This document shows positions 1 to 8,167 of a stretch of DNA of 64,000 nt, piece by piece (positions within the stretch are counted from its first letter, which is position 1; the number at the start of each line of letters is the position of its first letter). Location of the stretch: assembly GCF_019468465.1 (NCBI RefSeq), contig NZ_CP080519.1, positions 9,789,001 through 9,853,000 on the forward strand, read 5' to 3'. The DNA comes from Amycolatopsis sp. DSM 110486 (GTDB lineage Bacteria > Actinomycetota > Actinomycetes > Mycobacteriales > Pseudonocardiaceae). The translations under genes were made by a program, and so were the position numbers. Below the pieces are notes generated by a model. The model worked only from the letters and a program-made list of their open reading frames with translations. It did no database searches and was not told where the DNA came from.

Positions 1-541
1 CCCAGCCCAGTCCGGCCTGGCTGGGCAGGCGGATCTCGGTCAGCAGCTCGTCCGGCTCCAGCGGCGTGGTGAACGGGCCCAGGAAGAACTCGGATGCCGG
101 GATACGCCGCTCCCCCGCCGGACCGCGCGCGACGAGCACGCCGTCGGACGCGAGGATCACCGCGGGCAGGTCGGCGGCCGAGTCGGCGTGCACGAGCGAA
201 CCGCCGAGCGTGCCGCGGTGGCGCACCTGCGGATCTCCGACGGCACCCGAAGCGTGCGCGATGAGCGGCGCGTGCTCGGCGAGCACCGGGTCGCTGTGGA
301 GGTCGTGGTACCGCGACAGCGCGCCGATCACCACCTCCTCGCCGTCGAGCCGCACGAACTTCAGCTCGTCGAGCGGCGCGATGTCCACCACGACCTCGGG
401 CGCCGCGAACCGCAGTTTCATCAGCGGCAGCAGCGAATGCCCGCCGGCGAGCAGCTTCGCGTCCTCACCGTGCTCGGCCAGCAGCGCCAGCGCCTCGTCC
501 ACAGTGGACGCCCGACGGTAGGAGAACTCGGCGGGGATCAC
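1..541 (-). CDS. FAD-binding (medium) subunit of a xanthine dehydrogenase/CO dehydrogenase-family hydroxylase, 3' end cut by window edge
   Basis: The first 180 residues are present. The GTG start at 541 overlaps the TGA of the upstream 2Fe-2S subunit gene (GTGA), which implies translational coupling. The PCMH-type FAD fold is shown by [14 protein letters not shown] near residue 32 and [17 protein letters not shown] near residue 113, the two FAD-contacting loops of CoxM/XdhB proteins. In this family the subunit passes electrons from the FeS clusters to FAD. The operon order is large, small, medium subunit. The C-terminal part lies outside the window. The substrate cannot be told from sequence. 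Confidence 0.93.
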   Translation of the reverse strand, partial: MIPAEFSYRRASTVDEALALLAEHGEDAKLLAGGHSLLPLMKLRFAAPEVVVDIAPLDELKFVRLDGEEVVIGALSRYHDLHSDPVLAEHAPLIAHASGAVGDPQVRHRGTLGGSLVHADSAADLPAVILASDGVLVARGPAGERRIPASEFFLGPFTTPLEPDELLTEIRLPSQAGLGW

Positions 542-1008
542 CGGTCCACCTCCTGCCCGGAAGCCTCGACCACGGCGCTCACGATGTTGTGGTAACCCGT
601 GCAGCGGCACAGGTTCCCTTCGAGCGCCTCCCGGACCTCGCGTCGCGAGGGCTGCGGGTTCTCCTTCAGCAGCGACACCGAAGCCATCATCATCCCCGGC
701 GTGCAGAAGCCGCACTGGAGCCCGTGCTGCTCGCGGAACGCGCGCTGCACGGGGTGCAGCTCGCCGTCGTCGCCGGCCAGACCCTCCACTGTGGTCACCT
801 CGTGCCCGTCGGCCTGCGCGGCCAGCACCGTGCACGACTTCACCGACTCGCCGTCGAACAGGACCGTGCAGGCGCCGCACGAAGTGGTGTCGCAGCCGAT
901 GTTCGTGCCGGTGAGCCCGACGGTGTCGCGCAGGTAGTGCACCAGCAGCGTCCGGTCCGGCACCTCCCCGGCCGTGGTCCGGCCGTTCACCTCGATGGAG
1001 ACCCGCAC
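538..1008 (-). CDS. 2Fe-2S small subunit of molybdenum hydroxylase (CoxS-like)
   Basis: 156 aa. The N-terminal plant-ferredoxin-type cluster ligands are C39, C44, C47 and C59 ([12 protein letters not shown]...C). The C-terminal helical cluster ligands are C99, C102, C134 and C136 ([17 protein letters not shown]). Both [2Fe-2S] binding sets are complete, so electron transfer from the Mo site to FAD should work. The GTG start at 1008 sits one base after the TGA of the large-subunit gene. Length is normal for the family. Confidence 0.95.
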   Translation of the reverse strand: MRVSIEVNGRTTAGEVPDRTLLVHYLRDTVGLTGTNIGCDTTSCGACTVLFDGESVKSCTVLAAQADGHEVTTVEGLAGDDGELHPVQRAFREQHGLQCGFCTPGMMMASVSLLKENPQPSRREVREALEGNLCRCTGYHNIVSAVVEASGQEVDR

Positions 1009-1009
1009 G

Positions 1010-3274
1010 TCAGTCCGCCTTCCTCACGTCGTTCAGGGCCGCCCAGACCCGCATCGGGGTGGTCGGCATGTCCAGGTGCCGCACGCCGTGGTGGGCGAGC
1101 GCGTCGACCACCGCGTTGTGCACCGCCGGCGTCGACCCGATCGTCGCGGCCTCGCCGATCCCCTTGACCCCCAGCAGGTTCCGAGTCGTCGGCGTCGCCA
1201 TGTCCACGAGCTCGAAGTCGGGCAGCTCGGTCGCGGTCACGAACGAGTAGTCCGCGAGCGTGGCCGTGGTCGGGTTGCCGTCCTCGTCGTAGTTCACGAC
1301 CTCCAGCAGCGCCTGCGCGATGCCCTGGCCGAGCCCGCCGTGGCGCTGGCCGCGGAAGGTCAGCGGGTTCACCACCGGCCCGGCGTCGTCGACCGCGACC
1401 AGCCGCCGCACCTCGACCTTGCCCGTCTCCGTGTCGACCTCGACCACGGCGAGGTGCGCGCCGAACGGGAACGTCGGCTTGCCGTCCCCGAACCACACGT
1501 CGGCCGACAGCGCCGCGCTCTCGGCCGCGGACACGATCCGCGCCCAGTCGAGCGTGGTGCTCGACGGCGCGCCGCGCACCTGCCAGACCCCGCGTTCCGT
1601 GTCGAGCTCCAGATCCTCGGCCGCGGCCTCGAGCAGGTCGGCCGCGAGCTCCCGGGCCTGGGCGATCACCTCGTCGGCCGCCTGCCGGACCGCCGAGCCG
1701 CCGAGCTGCAGAGACCGCGAGCCGAACGTGCCGACCGCGCGCGGGACCTCGTCGGTGTCGCCGTGCTTCACGGTGATCTTCGCCAGCGGCACGCCGAGCT
1801 GGTCTGACAGGAGCATCGCCAACGACGTCGCCAGCCCCTGGCCGTGCGGCGAGCTGCCCGTGTACGCGGTGACCGAGCCGTCTTCGTGGATATCGACGCG
1901 GCCGCTCTCGCCGCTCGCGTCGCCGCCGGTGATCTCGACGTAGGCCGCGATGCCGAGACCCAGTGCCACCGGGTCGCCCGCGGCGCGGCGCAGCTCCTGC
2001 TCCGCGCGCAGCTCGGCGTAGCCCGCGGCCTCGAGCACCTTGTCGAGCGCCGCCGCGTACTCGCCCGTGTCGTAGTCCCCGCCGGTCGGCGTGGTGTACG
2101 GGAATTCCTCCGGGCGGATGAAGTTGACCCGCCGCACCTCGGCCGGGTCCATCCCGATCTCGGCGGCGAACAGGTCCATCGCGCGCTCGACCGCGGCCGT
2201 CGCCTCGGGCCGGCCCGCGCCGCGGTAGGCGGCGATCGGCGTGGTGTTCGTGACCACGCAGCGGCTGCGCGTCTGCACCACGGGGAAGCGGTACACGCCG
2301 GGCGCCATCATCTCGGTCAGCGTGGGCAGGAACATGGCGCGCGGGTAGGCGCCGCTGTCCTGCACGACGTCGATCCGGTACGCGAGCACCGCCCCGTCGC
2401 GCTTGCCGCCGATGGTCACCGTGTTCTGCTGCGCCCGGCCGTGGGTCATCGCCGTGAGGTTCTCGCTGCGCGACTCGGTCCACCGCACCGGCCGCCCGAC
2501 GGCACGCGCGGCCCAGCCGAGCAGGCTCGCCTCGGGGTCGGCGCCGATCTTGGCGCCGAAGCCGCCGCCGACGTCCGGCGCGATCACGCGCACGCGTTCC
2601 TCGCCGAGCCCCAGAGCACCCGCCACGGTGGTCCGGGCGATCTGGGCGTTCTGCGTGGACAGCCACAACGTCAGCCGGCCGTCCTCGCCCCACGCCGCCG
2701 ATCCGCCGCGCACCTCGAGCGACGCCGGGGCCACGCGCGGGTTGAGGATCGTCTGCGTGACGACGGCGTCGCAGTCCGCGAACACCGCGTCGTCGAACTC
2801 CTCGGCGCCGTTCACCTGCATGACGTTGCCGGTGCCACCACCACCGGGGAACAGCTCGATTTCGCCGGACAGCGCGGCGTCGATGCTCGCCACGGCGTCC
2901 AGCGGGTCGTAGTCCACGTCGACCAGCTCCGCCGCGTCGGCCAGCTGGTAGCGCTCTTCGGTGAGCACCAGCGCGACGGGTTCGCCGACGTAGCGCACGA
3001 CGTCCGTGGCGAGGAACGGTTCGGTCACGGGACCGACTTGCTGAGGCGCGAGGTCGAGATCCGCCGCCGTGAAAACGCCGACGACTCCCGGTGCCTGCTT
3101 CGCCTCTTCGGTGTCGATGCCGGTGATGCGCGCGTGGGCGATCGGGCTGCGCACGAAGACCGCGTGGACGGCGCCGGTGAGCGCCGCCTCCCGCAAGTCG
3201 TCGACGTACGTTCCGCCCGAGGTGATCAGCTTCTCGTCCTCGACGCGCACCACGCGGGTGCCGACAATGCTCAT
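1010..3274 (-). CDS. Molybdopterin-binding large subunit, form II CoxL / xanthine dehydrogenase family
   Basis: 754 aa, near the usual length of about 780. The GGGFGAK moco-binding loop is at residues 236-242. The active-site loop reads AYRGAGR (349-355). This is the form II signature; true CO dehydrogenases (form I) carry AYRCSFR with a catalytic Cys. A catalytic Glu lies in GVKGIGEAA near the C-terminus. The enzyme is therefore a molybdenum hydroxylase for an unknown aromatic, aldehyde or heterocyclic substrate, and CO oxidation is unlikely. It is the first gene of the large-small-medium operon. An XdhC-type maturation candidate lies far away at 58960. Confidence 0.93.
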   Translation of the reverse strand: MSIVGTRVVRVEDEKLITSGGTYVDDLREAALTGAVHAVFVRSPIAHARITGIDTEEAKQAPGVVGVFTAADLDLAPQQVGPVTEPFLATDVVRYVGEPVALVLTEERYQLADAAELVDVDYDPLDAVASIDAALSGEIELFPGGGGTGNVMQVNGAEEFDDAVFADCDAVVTQTILNPRVAPASLEVRGGSAAWGEDGRLTLWLSTQNAQIARTTVAGALGLGEERVRVIAPDVGGGFGAKIGADPEASLLGWAARAVGRPVRWTESRSENLTAMTHGRAQQNTVTIGGKRDGAVLAYRIDVVQDSGAYPRAMFLPTLTEMMAPGVYRFPVVQTRSRCVVTNTTPIAAYRGAGRPEATAAVERAMDLFAAEIGMDPAEVRRVNFIRPEEFPYTTPTGGDYDTGEYAAALDKVLEAAGYAELRAEQELRRAAGDPVALGLGIAAYVEITGGDASGESGRVDIHEDGSVTAYTGSSPHGQGLATSLAMLLSDQLGVPLAKITVKHGDTDEVPRAVGTFGSRSLQLGGSAVRQAADEVIAQARELAADLLEAAAEDLELDTERGVWQVRGAPSSTTLDWARIVSAAESAALSADVWFGDGKPTFPFGAHLAVVEVDTETGKVEVRRLVAVDDAGPVVNPLTFRGQRHGGLGQGIAQALLEVVNYDEDGNPTTATLADYSFVTATELPDFELVDMATPTTRNLLGVKGIGEAATIGSTPAVHNAVVDALAHHGVRHLDMPTTPMRVWAALNDVRKAD

Positions 3275-3358
3275 CTGGCCTCCTGCTCGGGTACCCCGCC
3301 GATCATGCCCCCTGGGGTGCCCGCGCGTCAGCCGGGCACGGCAACGGTTCCGCTGCGA

Positions 3359-4174
3359 TCAGCCCGCGTAGGCTTCGCGGGCAAGCATCACCGCGAGCAC
3401 GAGCCCGCCGATCGCGATCGCGATCCGCAGCGGGGTCGCGGGCAGGTACCGCACGAGGATCGAACCGAGCCAGGACCCCGCGACCGAACCCAGGCACACG
3501 GCGAGCGCCGCGGGCCAGAGCACGCGGCCGGTGAACGCGAAGACGGCCGCGGCGATCAGGTTCGCCGTGCCCGTGGCGATGTTCTTGGCCGCGTTCGTGC
3601 GGGCCAGCGGCTGCGTCCACACGGTGGTGAGCAGCGCCAGCATCAGCACGCCCGCCGCGGCACCGAAATAGCCGCCGTACACGCCGACCAGGAACGCCGC
3701 AGCGCCGGTGACCGGGCCGATGCCGTGGCGCTCCGCGCCTTCCGCCAACCGGCGCAACCGCGGACCCGCCAACAGGACCAGCGCCGCACCGCCGATCAGC
3801 CACGGGACCACCACGGTGAACGCGTCGGGCGGCGTCAGCAGCAGCACGAGCCCGCCGCAGCCACCGCCGGCCGTGGTGATCAGGCACAGCGGCAGCAGGC
3901 GGCGCCACTGCCCCGTCAGCTCAGGCCGCGCACCGGCGGCCGCGCCCGCGGTGGTGCCGAGCATCGCGACGGTGTTGGTCATGTTCGCGACCACCGGCGG
4001 CATCCCGGCGGCGAGCAGCGCGGGGTACGACACGAGCGAGGCCAGTCCCGCGGTGGCGCCGACGAGGCCGGCGCCCACTCCGGCGAGCAGCAAGAGGACG
4101 AACTCGCCCGCGTCGATGATCACGCCGGCAATCAGAACACGCGCTCCCGCGCCGCCGTATAGGTTGTTATACAT
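3359..4174 (-). CDS. TSUP family (TauE/SafE) sulfite/organic-anion permease
   Basis: 271 aa with about 8 predicted membrane helices and the Gly-rich TSUP pattern (GVGAGLVGATAGLASLVSYPALLAAG, then GVYGGYFGAAAGVLMLALL in the second repeat). TSUP proteins move sulfite, sulfoacetate or other small organic anions across the cell membrane. ATG 4174 is chosen because GGAAG lies just upstream. GTG 4123 is an alternative that would trim a non-hydrophobic N-terminus. A GTATA-N6-TATAC palindrome overlaps the start codon (4157-4172), so repression at initiation is plausible. It is divergent from a LacI regulator. Confidence 0.85.
   Translation of the reverse strand: MYNNLYGGAGARVLIAGVIIDAGEFVLLLLAGVGAGLVGATAGLASLVSYPALLAAGMPPVVANMTNTVAMLGTTAGAAAGARPELTGQWRRLLPLCLITTAGGGCGGLVLLLTPPDAFTVVVPWLIGGAALVLLAGPRLRRLAEGAERHGIGPVTGAAAFLVGVYGGYFGAAAGVLMLALLTTVWTQPLARTNAAKNIATGTANLIAAAVFAFTGRVLWPAALAVCLGSVAGSWLGSILVRYLPATPLRIAIAIGGLVLAVMLAREAYAG
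4157..4172. promoter_or_regulatory. Palindromic operator candidate GTATA-N6-TATAC over the permease start
   Basis: GTATAGGTTGTTATAC, with inverted arms GTATA/TATAC, overlaps the ATG of the TSUP permease in the LacI-permease divergent region. A near-identical 16-mer (14 of 16 bases) occurs at 10367-10382. It lacks the central CG of typical LacI operators, so a different regulator may bind it. Confidence 0.45.
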
Positions 4175-4286
4175 GTCACTTCCGGCGGAACGGACACCGC
4201 CGAACGGACGCCCGGCAACAGGCGGACAGGCGAGTACGTTGAAGAGAAGGCAACCCGCCCGGTGCTCGGATTCGCATGGAGGACCG

Positions 4287-5270
4287 ATGCGCGTCACGAT
4301 CGCGGAGGTCGCCCGCCGAGCGCGGGTGAGCAAGACGACCGTGTCCCGGGTGCTCAACAACAAGTCCGACGTGGACGCCGCCACCGCTGTGCGCGTGCGT
4401 GAAGTCATCGCCGCGACGGGCTACATCCCGAGCGCCGGGGCCGTCGGTCTGGCGAAGGGCCGGACCCGGCTCGTCGGGGTGCTCGTGCCGGGACTCTCGC
4501 CGGCAGGCGTCGGCGAGGTGTTGCAGGGAGTGGCCGACGTCGTCGAGGAGAGTGACCACGGCCTGCTGCTGAGCACCGCCGCCCGGGGCGCGGACTCGCT
4601 CGAGCGCTTCACGCACCAGGTGCGGGCGCACGCGTTCGACGGGCTGCTGCTGCTCGACCCGCCACCCGCTGTCACGGACAACGACGCGCTGCGCGACGCC
4701 GACCTCCCGGTCGTGGTCGTCGATGGGGCGCGCTCGGCGTTCCCGTCCGTGACCGGCGACGACGCCGCGGGCGCCGCCGCGGTGGCCCGGCACTTCCTGG
4801 AGCGTGGCCGGCGCCGCGTCGCCGTGGTGACGGGTCCCGGCGAACACGCCGCCTCCCGGCTCGCCGGATTCCGGTCCGTACTCGAAGAAGCCGGTTCACC
4901 GCTCACCGGGAACGCCGTCACCGAGGCGGCTTCCACCGCGGGCAGCGGCCGCTCGGCCGTGCGGCGGCTCGTCGCCTCGGGCCACGGATTCGACGCCGTG
5001 TTCGCCTGTGACGACGTGGTGGCAGCCGGTGTCCTCACCGGACTGCGCGAAGCCGGCCGCACCGTGCCCGGAGACGTCGCCGTGGCCGGGTTCGGCGACC
5101 TGCCGCTCGCGGCGTTCACGCACCCGCCGCTCACGACCGTGCGCCGGCCCTCCCGGGCGCTCGGGGAAACGGCGGCGCGACGCCTGCTCGGCAAGCTGAC
5201 CGGCGACACGCCTCTCGACGGCGTGACCGTGCTGCCGACCGAACTGGTGGTGCGGGAGTCGGCGCCCTGA
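4287..5270 (+). CDS. LacI/GalR family transcriptional regulator
   Basis: 327 aa. The N-terminal LacI helix-turn-helix reads TIAEVARRARVSKTTVSRVL (residues 4-23), followed by the hinge and a periplasmic-binding-protein-like effector domain (about 60-327; ACDDVVAAGVL, VAVAGFGDLP). ATG 4287 is preceded by GGAGGA. It probably binds DNA as a dimer and responds to a sugar or other small ligand. The divergent TSUP permease is the obvious candidate target, but no sugar genes are adjacent, so the effector is unknown. Confidence 0.92.
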   Translation: MRVTIAEVARRARVSKTTVSRVLNNKSDVDAATAVRVREVIAATGYIPSAGAVGLAKGRTRLVGVLVPGLSPAGVGEVLQGVADVVEESDHGLLLSTAARGADSLERFTHQVRAHAFDGLLLLDPPPAVTDNDALRDADLPVVVVDGARSAFPSVTGDDAAGAAAVARHFLERGRRRVAVVTGPGEHAASRLAGFRSVLEEAGSPLTGNAVTEAASTAGSGRSAVRRLVASGHGFDAVFACDDVVAAGVLTGLREAGRTVPGDVAVAGFGDLPLAAFTHPPLTTVRRPSRALGETAARRLLGKLTGDTPLDGVTVLPTELVVRESAP

Positions 5271-5294
5271 CACGGACGATCCGATGTGGACGGT

Positions 5295-5930
5295 TCAGCT
5301 GGCGAGGCCGGCGTGGCCGAACCCGGCGGGCAGCACAAGGCTGTGACCGGTGTGCTCGACCTTCGCCCGCAGGTACCGGACGTTGGTCTCCGTCGCGAAC
5401 ACGCCCGTGGGCACGCGGTCACGCACGTCGAGACCGTGGGCGGTCAGCTGCGCGGCCTTGTCGGGATTGTTCGACAGCAGGTCGAGCCGGCGCACGCCGA
5501 GCGCGGTGAGCATCTGCGCGGCGGCGGTGTAGTCGCGGGCGTCCTCGGGCAGGCCGAGCGCCGCGTTGGCCTCGTAGGTGTCGAGCCCGCCGTCCTGCAG
5601 CGCGTACGCGTCGAGCTTGTTGTACAGGCCGATGCCGCGGCCTTCCTGGCGCAGGTAGAGCAGGTAGCCGCCGGTCTCGGAAATCCGGGCGACCGACTCG
5701 CGCAGCTGCGGGCCGCAGTCGCAGCGGGCCGAGCCGAAGACGTCGCCGGTCAGGCACTCGGAGTGCATCCGCACGAGCGGCACCGGGCCCGGCTCGCCGA
5801 GCACGAACGCGAGGTGCTCCAGCCCGTCGGCGAGCCCGTGGAACGTCACGGCCTCCGAGTCGACGGAGAGGTCGTCGCCCAGCCGCAGCGGGATCCGCAC
5901 CCGCGTACGCACCTCCGCCACCGTCGCCAT
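5295..5930 (-). CDS. ribA: GTP cyclohydrolase II
   Basis: 211 aa stand-alone GCH II domain, without a fused DHBP synthase. Zinc ligands C59, C70 and C72 ([17 protein letters not shown]) and the GTP/catalytic loop RQEGRGIGL (94-102) are intact. It should convert GTP to the 2,5-diaminopyrimidinone precursor of riboflavin or of deazapurine-like metabolites. ATG 5930 has GGAG six bases upstream. No other riboflavin gene is nearby. It faces a MarR gene across two matching operators, so expression is probably inducible. That suggests a stress or specialised-metabolism role rather than the housekeeping copy. Confidence 0.9.
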   Translation of the reverse strand: MATVAEVRTRVRIPLRLGDDLSVDSEAVTFHGLADGLEHLAFVLGEPGPVPLVRMHSECLTGDVFGSARCDCGPQLRESVARISETGGYLLYLRQEGRGIGLYNKLDAYALQDGGLDTYEANAALGLPEDARDYTAAAQMLTALGVRRLDLLSNNPDKAAQLTAHGLDVRDRVPTGVFATETNVRYLRAKVEHTGHSLVLPAGFGHAGLAS

Positions 5931-5950
5931 CGGCTGCTCCGTTCTCCCAG

Positions 5951-5970
5951 GTGGTTCAAATTCGAACCAC
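5951..5970. promoter_or_regulatory. MarR operator candidate 1
   Basis: GTGGTTCAAATTCGAACCAC: 7-bp perfect arms GTGGTTC/GAACCAC around AAATTC, located 20 bases upstream of the GTP cyclohydrolase II start. The core GGTTCAAATTCGAAC recurs 40 bp away. Confidence 0.75.
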
Positions 5971-5990
5971 GACTTGATCGACCCTACAAC

Positions 5991-6010
5991 ATGGTTCAAA
6001 TTCGAACAAC
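5991..6010. promoter_or_regulatory. MarR operator candidate 2
   Basis: ATGGTTCAAATTCGAACAAC shares the TGGTTCAAATTCGAAC core with the site at 5951. The centre-to-centre distance is 40 bp, close to four helical turns, so two dimers would sit on the same DNA face. It lies just upstream of the marR -10 candidate TACCAT (6017-6022), consistent with autorepression. Confidence 0.75.
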
Positions 6011-6028
6011 CTGCGTTACCATGGGTGC

Positions 6029-6508
6029 ATGGCCGACCCCCGATGGCTCACGGATCGCCAGCTGAAGACCTGGCAGGCCTTCCTGGCGGTGAGCTCGCAG
6101 CTCAACCGTCGCGTCGAACAGCAGCTTCGCGACGACGCGGGGCTTTCGCACCCACAGTACGAAGTTCTGGCGCGCCTCGCCGCCGCCGGCGGCGCCCTGC
6201 GCATGACGGAGCTGGCGGGCGCGGCTCTCACGTCCAAGAGCGGGCTGAGCTACCAGGTCGGCCAGCTGGAGAAGACCGGGCTCGTCGGGCGCCGCTCGTG
6301 TGAGTCCGACGACCGCGGCGTGATCGCCTTCCTCACCGATCTCGGCTGGTCACAGCTTCGCGAGGCCGCCTCCGGGCACGCCGCGCTCGTGGGCGAGCTG
6401 CTCGTCGACGCGCTCACGCCCGAGCAGTTCGGCGTGTTCAGCACCGCGCTCGACACCCTGGAGTCCCGGCTGCGTGGCGCCCAGCGGCCGCAGCGAACCG
6501 CCGTGTGA
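6029..6508 (+). CDS. MarR family transcriptional regulator
   Basis: 159 aa. Winged helix-turn-helix with [47 protein letters not shown] (recognition region about 60-90) and the wing [10 protein letters not shown]. It is clearly related to the MarR at 62937 (both start M-[AS]-[DE]-PRWL). ATG 6029 follows TACCAT by 6 bases with no Shine-Dalgarno, which suggests a leaderless message. It probably represses itself and the divergent GTP cyclohydrolase II gene through the twin operators. The ligand is unknown. Confidence 0.9.
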   Translation: MADPRWLTDRQLKTWQAFLAVSSQLNRRVEQQLRDDAGLSHPQYEVLARLAAAGGALRMTELAGAALTSKSGLSYQVGQLEKTGLVGRRSCESDDRGVIAFLTDLGWSQLREAASGHAALVGELLVDALTPEQFGVFSTALDTLESRLRGAQRPQRTAV

Positions 6509-6524
6509 CGCTCGGCACCCGGCA

Positions 6525-7265
6525 CTACGAGCCGACTGTCCTCTGTGTCCAGTCGGGCACGCGCGGTTGCGGCACGGGTTCGGCGGTCAGCAAGGCCAGA
6601 TCCGGCGGCACCAGCACCGCGGCGGCCAGCAACGCACCGAGCAACAGGTCGTCGCCGCTCGCCGGGTGGAACCGGGCCCGCACGCCGTCGAGGGCGGCCC
6701 GCACGCCCAGCGAGGTCCAGTCGCCGCCAGGGTCCAGCACCGCGAGCTGAGCCGCCGCCCGCTCCGGCGGCACCGGCCGTGGCTGCGCCTCCCAGCGCAG
6801 GAAGCTCTGGCCGACCACGGTGAGCGCCAGCCGTTCGCGCGTGTCGAGCACCCCGTGCGGCGCGGGTCGCCCGGCGGGCCTGCCGTCGGCGACGTGCACC
6901 TCCAGCACGTGCTCCCGCCCGCGCGAGCCGTGCACGAACAACGGCAGGTAGCCCGCCGGCAGCGCGACCGGCGCCGCGCCGGTGAACAGGAGCCGGGATT
7001 CCGGCAGCCGTAACGGGACCTTGCCCGTCGCCCGCACCCACCAGCGGTCGCGGTGGTGCTCCAGCACGCCATGGCGGCGGCTCACCCACCGGTCGTCCTC
7101 CCCGACCGGCACGGAAACCTCCGCGGTGTTGCGCCCGAACGTCACCGGACCCGGCGCCGACGGCGGCACCAGCACTCCCCCGGCGAGCCCGAGCACGACC
7201 AGCGTGCCGGGCGGTGACGCGAAGCCCCGCGCCAGGCTCGGATGCCCGGCGGGCAGTGCCCGCAT
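6525..7265 (-). CDS. FHA-domain protein 1 with C-terminal helical/HTH-like region
   Basis: 246 aa, a paralogue of the next upstream gene product. The FHA core is GRNTAEVSVPVGEDDRWVSR followed by RH (the R, S and H of phosphothreonine-binding loops are kept), at about residues 40-80. The C-terminal third is Arg/Leu-rich (TVVGQSFLRW...DWTSLGVRAALDGVRARF) and ends with the shared motif LVPPDLALL. ATG 7265 is chosen because M-x-A-L matches the paralogue start; GTG 7280 after a G-run is possible. It is the last gene of a kinase-FHA-FHA operon. It probably reads phosphothreonine marks set by the kinase; the output is unknown. Confidence 0.8.
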   Translation of the reverse strand: MRALPAGHPSLARGFASPPGTLVVLGLAGGVLVPPSAPGPVTFGRNTAEVSVPVGEDDRWVSRRHGVLEHHRDRWWVRATGKVPLRLPESRLLFTGAAPVALPAGYLPLFVHGSRGREHVLEVHVADGRPAGRPAPHGVLDTRERLALTVVGQSFLRWEAQPRPVPPERAAAQLAVLDPGGDWTSLGVRAALDGVRARFHPASGDDLLLGALLAAAVLVPPDLALLTAEPVPQPRVPDWTQRTVGS

Positions 7266-7333
7266 CCCCTCACCCGTCACGACGCCCCCCGCCCGTTCCC
7301 GGCGCGGGGCCTGCCCCACCGCGCGCCGCGAGG

Positions 7334-8167
7334 CTAACCGGGCGGCGCCGGGACCCCTCCCGGAGCGGTTTCGTCGGGTGGTTCGAGCAGCGCGAGGTCC
7401 GGCGGCACCAGCGAAGTGGACAGCAGGAGCTCCTTCACGAGGTTGTCGTTGAGGGAGTTGCCCACCGGCTCACCGACCTCTTCACGAGTGAGGCCCGTGA
7501 CGCCGGCGCGCGCGAGCCGCGCCCGCACGGCGACCACGAGGTGCTCCACCCGTTTGGGCGTCCAGCGGCTGCCCGGCGCCAGCTCGGAGAGCTGCTCGGC
7601 GACCTGCCGCCACGCCATCGGCTGCGGGTAGGGCTGTTGCAGCAGGTAACGCTGGGCCAGCGAGACCAGCACGAGGCGCTCTTCGGGGCTCAGCCGCCAC
7701 ATGCGCGGCGGCTCGGTCACGTCCTGCGGGCGCGACTCCGGCCGGCGTCCGTCCGCCCCCGACACGTACAGCTCCAGCAGGTGCTCTCGGTCGGCCGAAC
7801 CGCGCACGAACACCGCCGTGTAGCCCTCCGCGAGCGGCACGGGCTCCTCTTCGGGGAACAACAGGCGCGAGCCGGGCATGCGGATCGGCAGCCGCCCGGT
7901 GTTGTGCATCCACCACGCGTCGCGCCGGCGCACGAGAAAACCCTGTTTGCGGCTGACCTTCCGGTCGTCCTCCCCCACGCACACGTGGACGTCTTCGCGG
8001 TTGCGTCCGAAGAGGACTTCCCGGCCGTCGCGGGGCGGCATGCGCACGCCGCCGGTCACGGCCAGTGCGAAGATCGTGCCCGGCGCCGCGGGCGGCACCC
8101 CGTAGGCGAGGCTGCCGTGGTCGGCGCCGAGGGACTCCGCCGGCCCGCCGGATCGCAGCGCGGTCAT
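7334..8167 (-). CDS. FHA-domain protein 2 with C-terminal HTH-like domain
   Basis: 277 aa. The FHA signature GRNREDVHVCVGEDDRKVSR is followed by KQ (residues about 50-72). The C-terminal region LSPEERLVLVSLAQRYLLQQ and ELAPGSRWTPKRVEHLVVAV looks like a helix-turn-helix that discriminates DNA or protein. It ends with LVPPDLALLEPP, as in FHA protein 1. The ATG at 8167 overlaps the TGA of the kinase gene (ATGA), so the two are translationally coupled. An EmbR-like phosphorylation-switched regulator is a reasonable guess, although in EmbR the domain order is reversed. Confidence 0.82.
   Translation of the reverse strand: MTALRSGGPAESLGADHGSLAYGVPPAAPGTIFALAVTGGVRMPPRDGREVLFGRNREDVHVCVGEDDRKVSRKQGFLVRRRDAWWMHNTGRLPIRMPGSRLLFPEEEPVPLAEGYTAVFVRGSADREHLLELYVSGADGRRPESRPQDVTEPPRMWRLSPEERLVLVSLAQRYLLQQPYPQPMAWRQVAEQLSELAPGSRWTPKRVEHLVVAVRARLARAGVTGLTREEVGEPVGNSLNDNLVKELLLSTSLVPPDLALLEPPDETAPGGVPAPPG

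Noticed and set aside
1..3274. Aerobic CO dehydrogenase operon
   Set aside because: The active-site loop is AYRGAGR rather than AYRCSFR, so CO oxidation is unlikely although the subunit set is the same.
1844..4162. Long plus-strand frame opposite coxL and the permease
   Set aside because: No domains, and it crosses two genes plus their intergenic space. The opposite strand has conserved cofactor motifs.
4157..4172. Operator of the neighbouring LacI regulator
   Set aside because: It lacks the central CG step usual for LacI-family sites and a copy occurs 6 kb away next to unrelated genes. Kept only as an unassigned palindrome.
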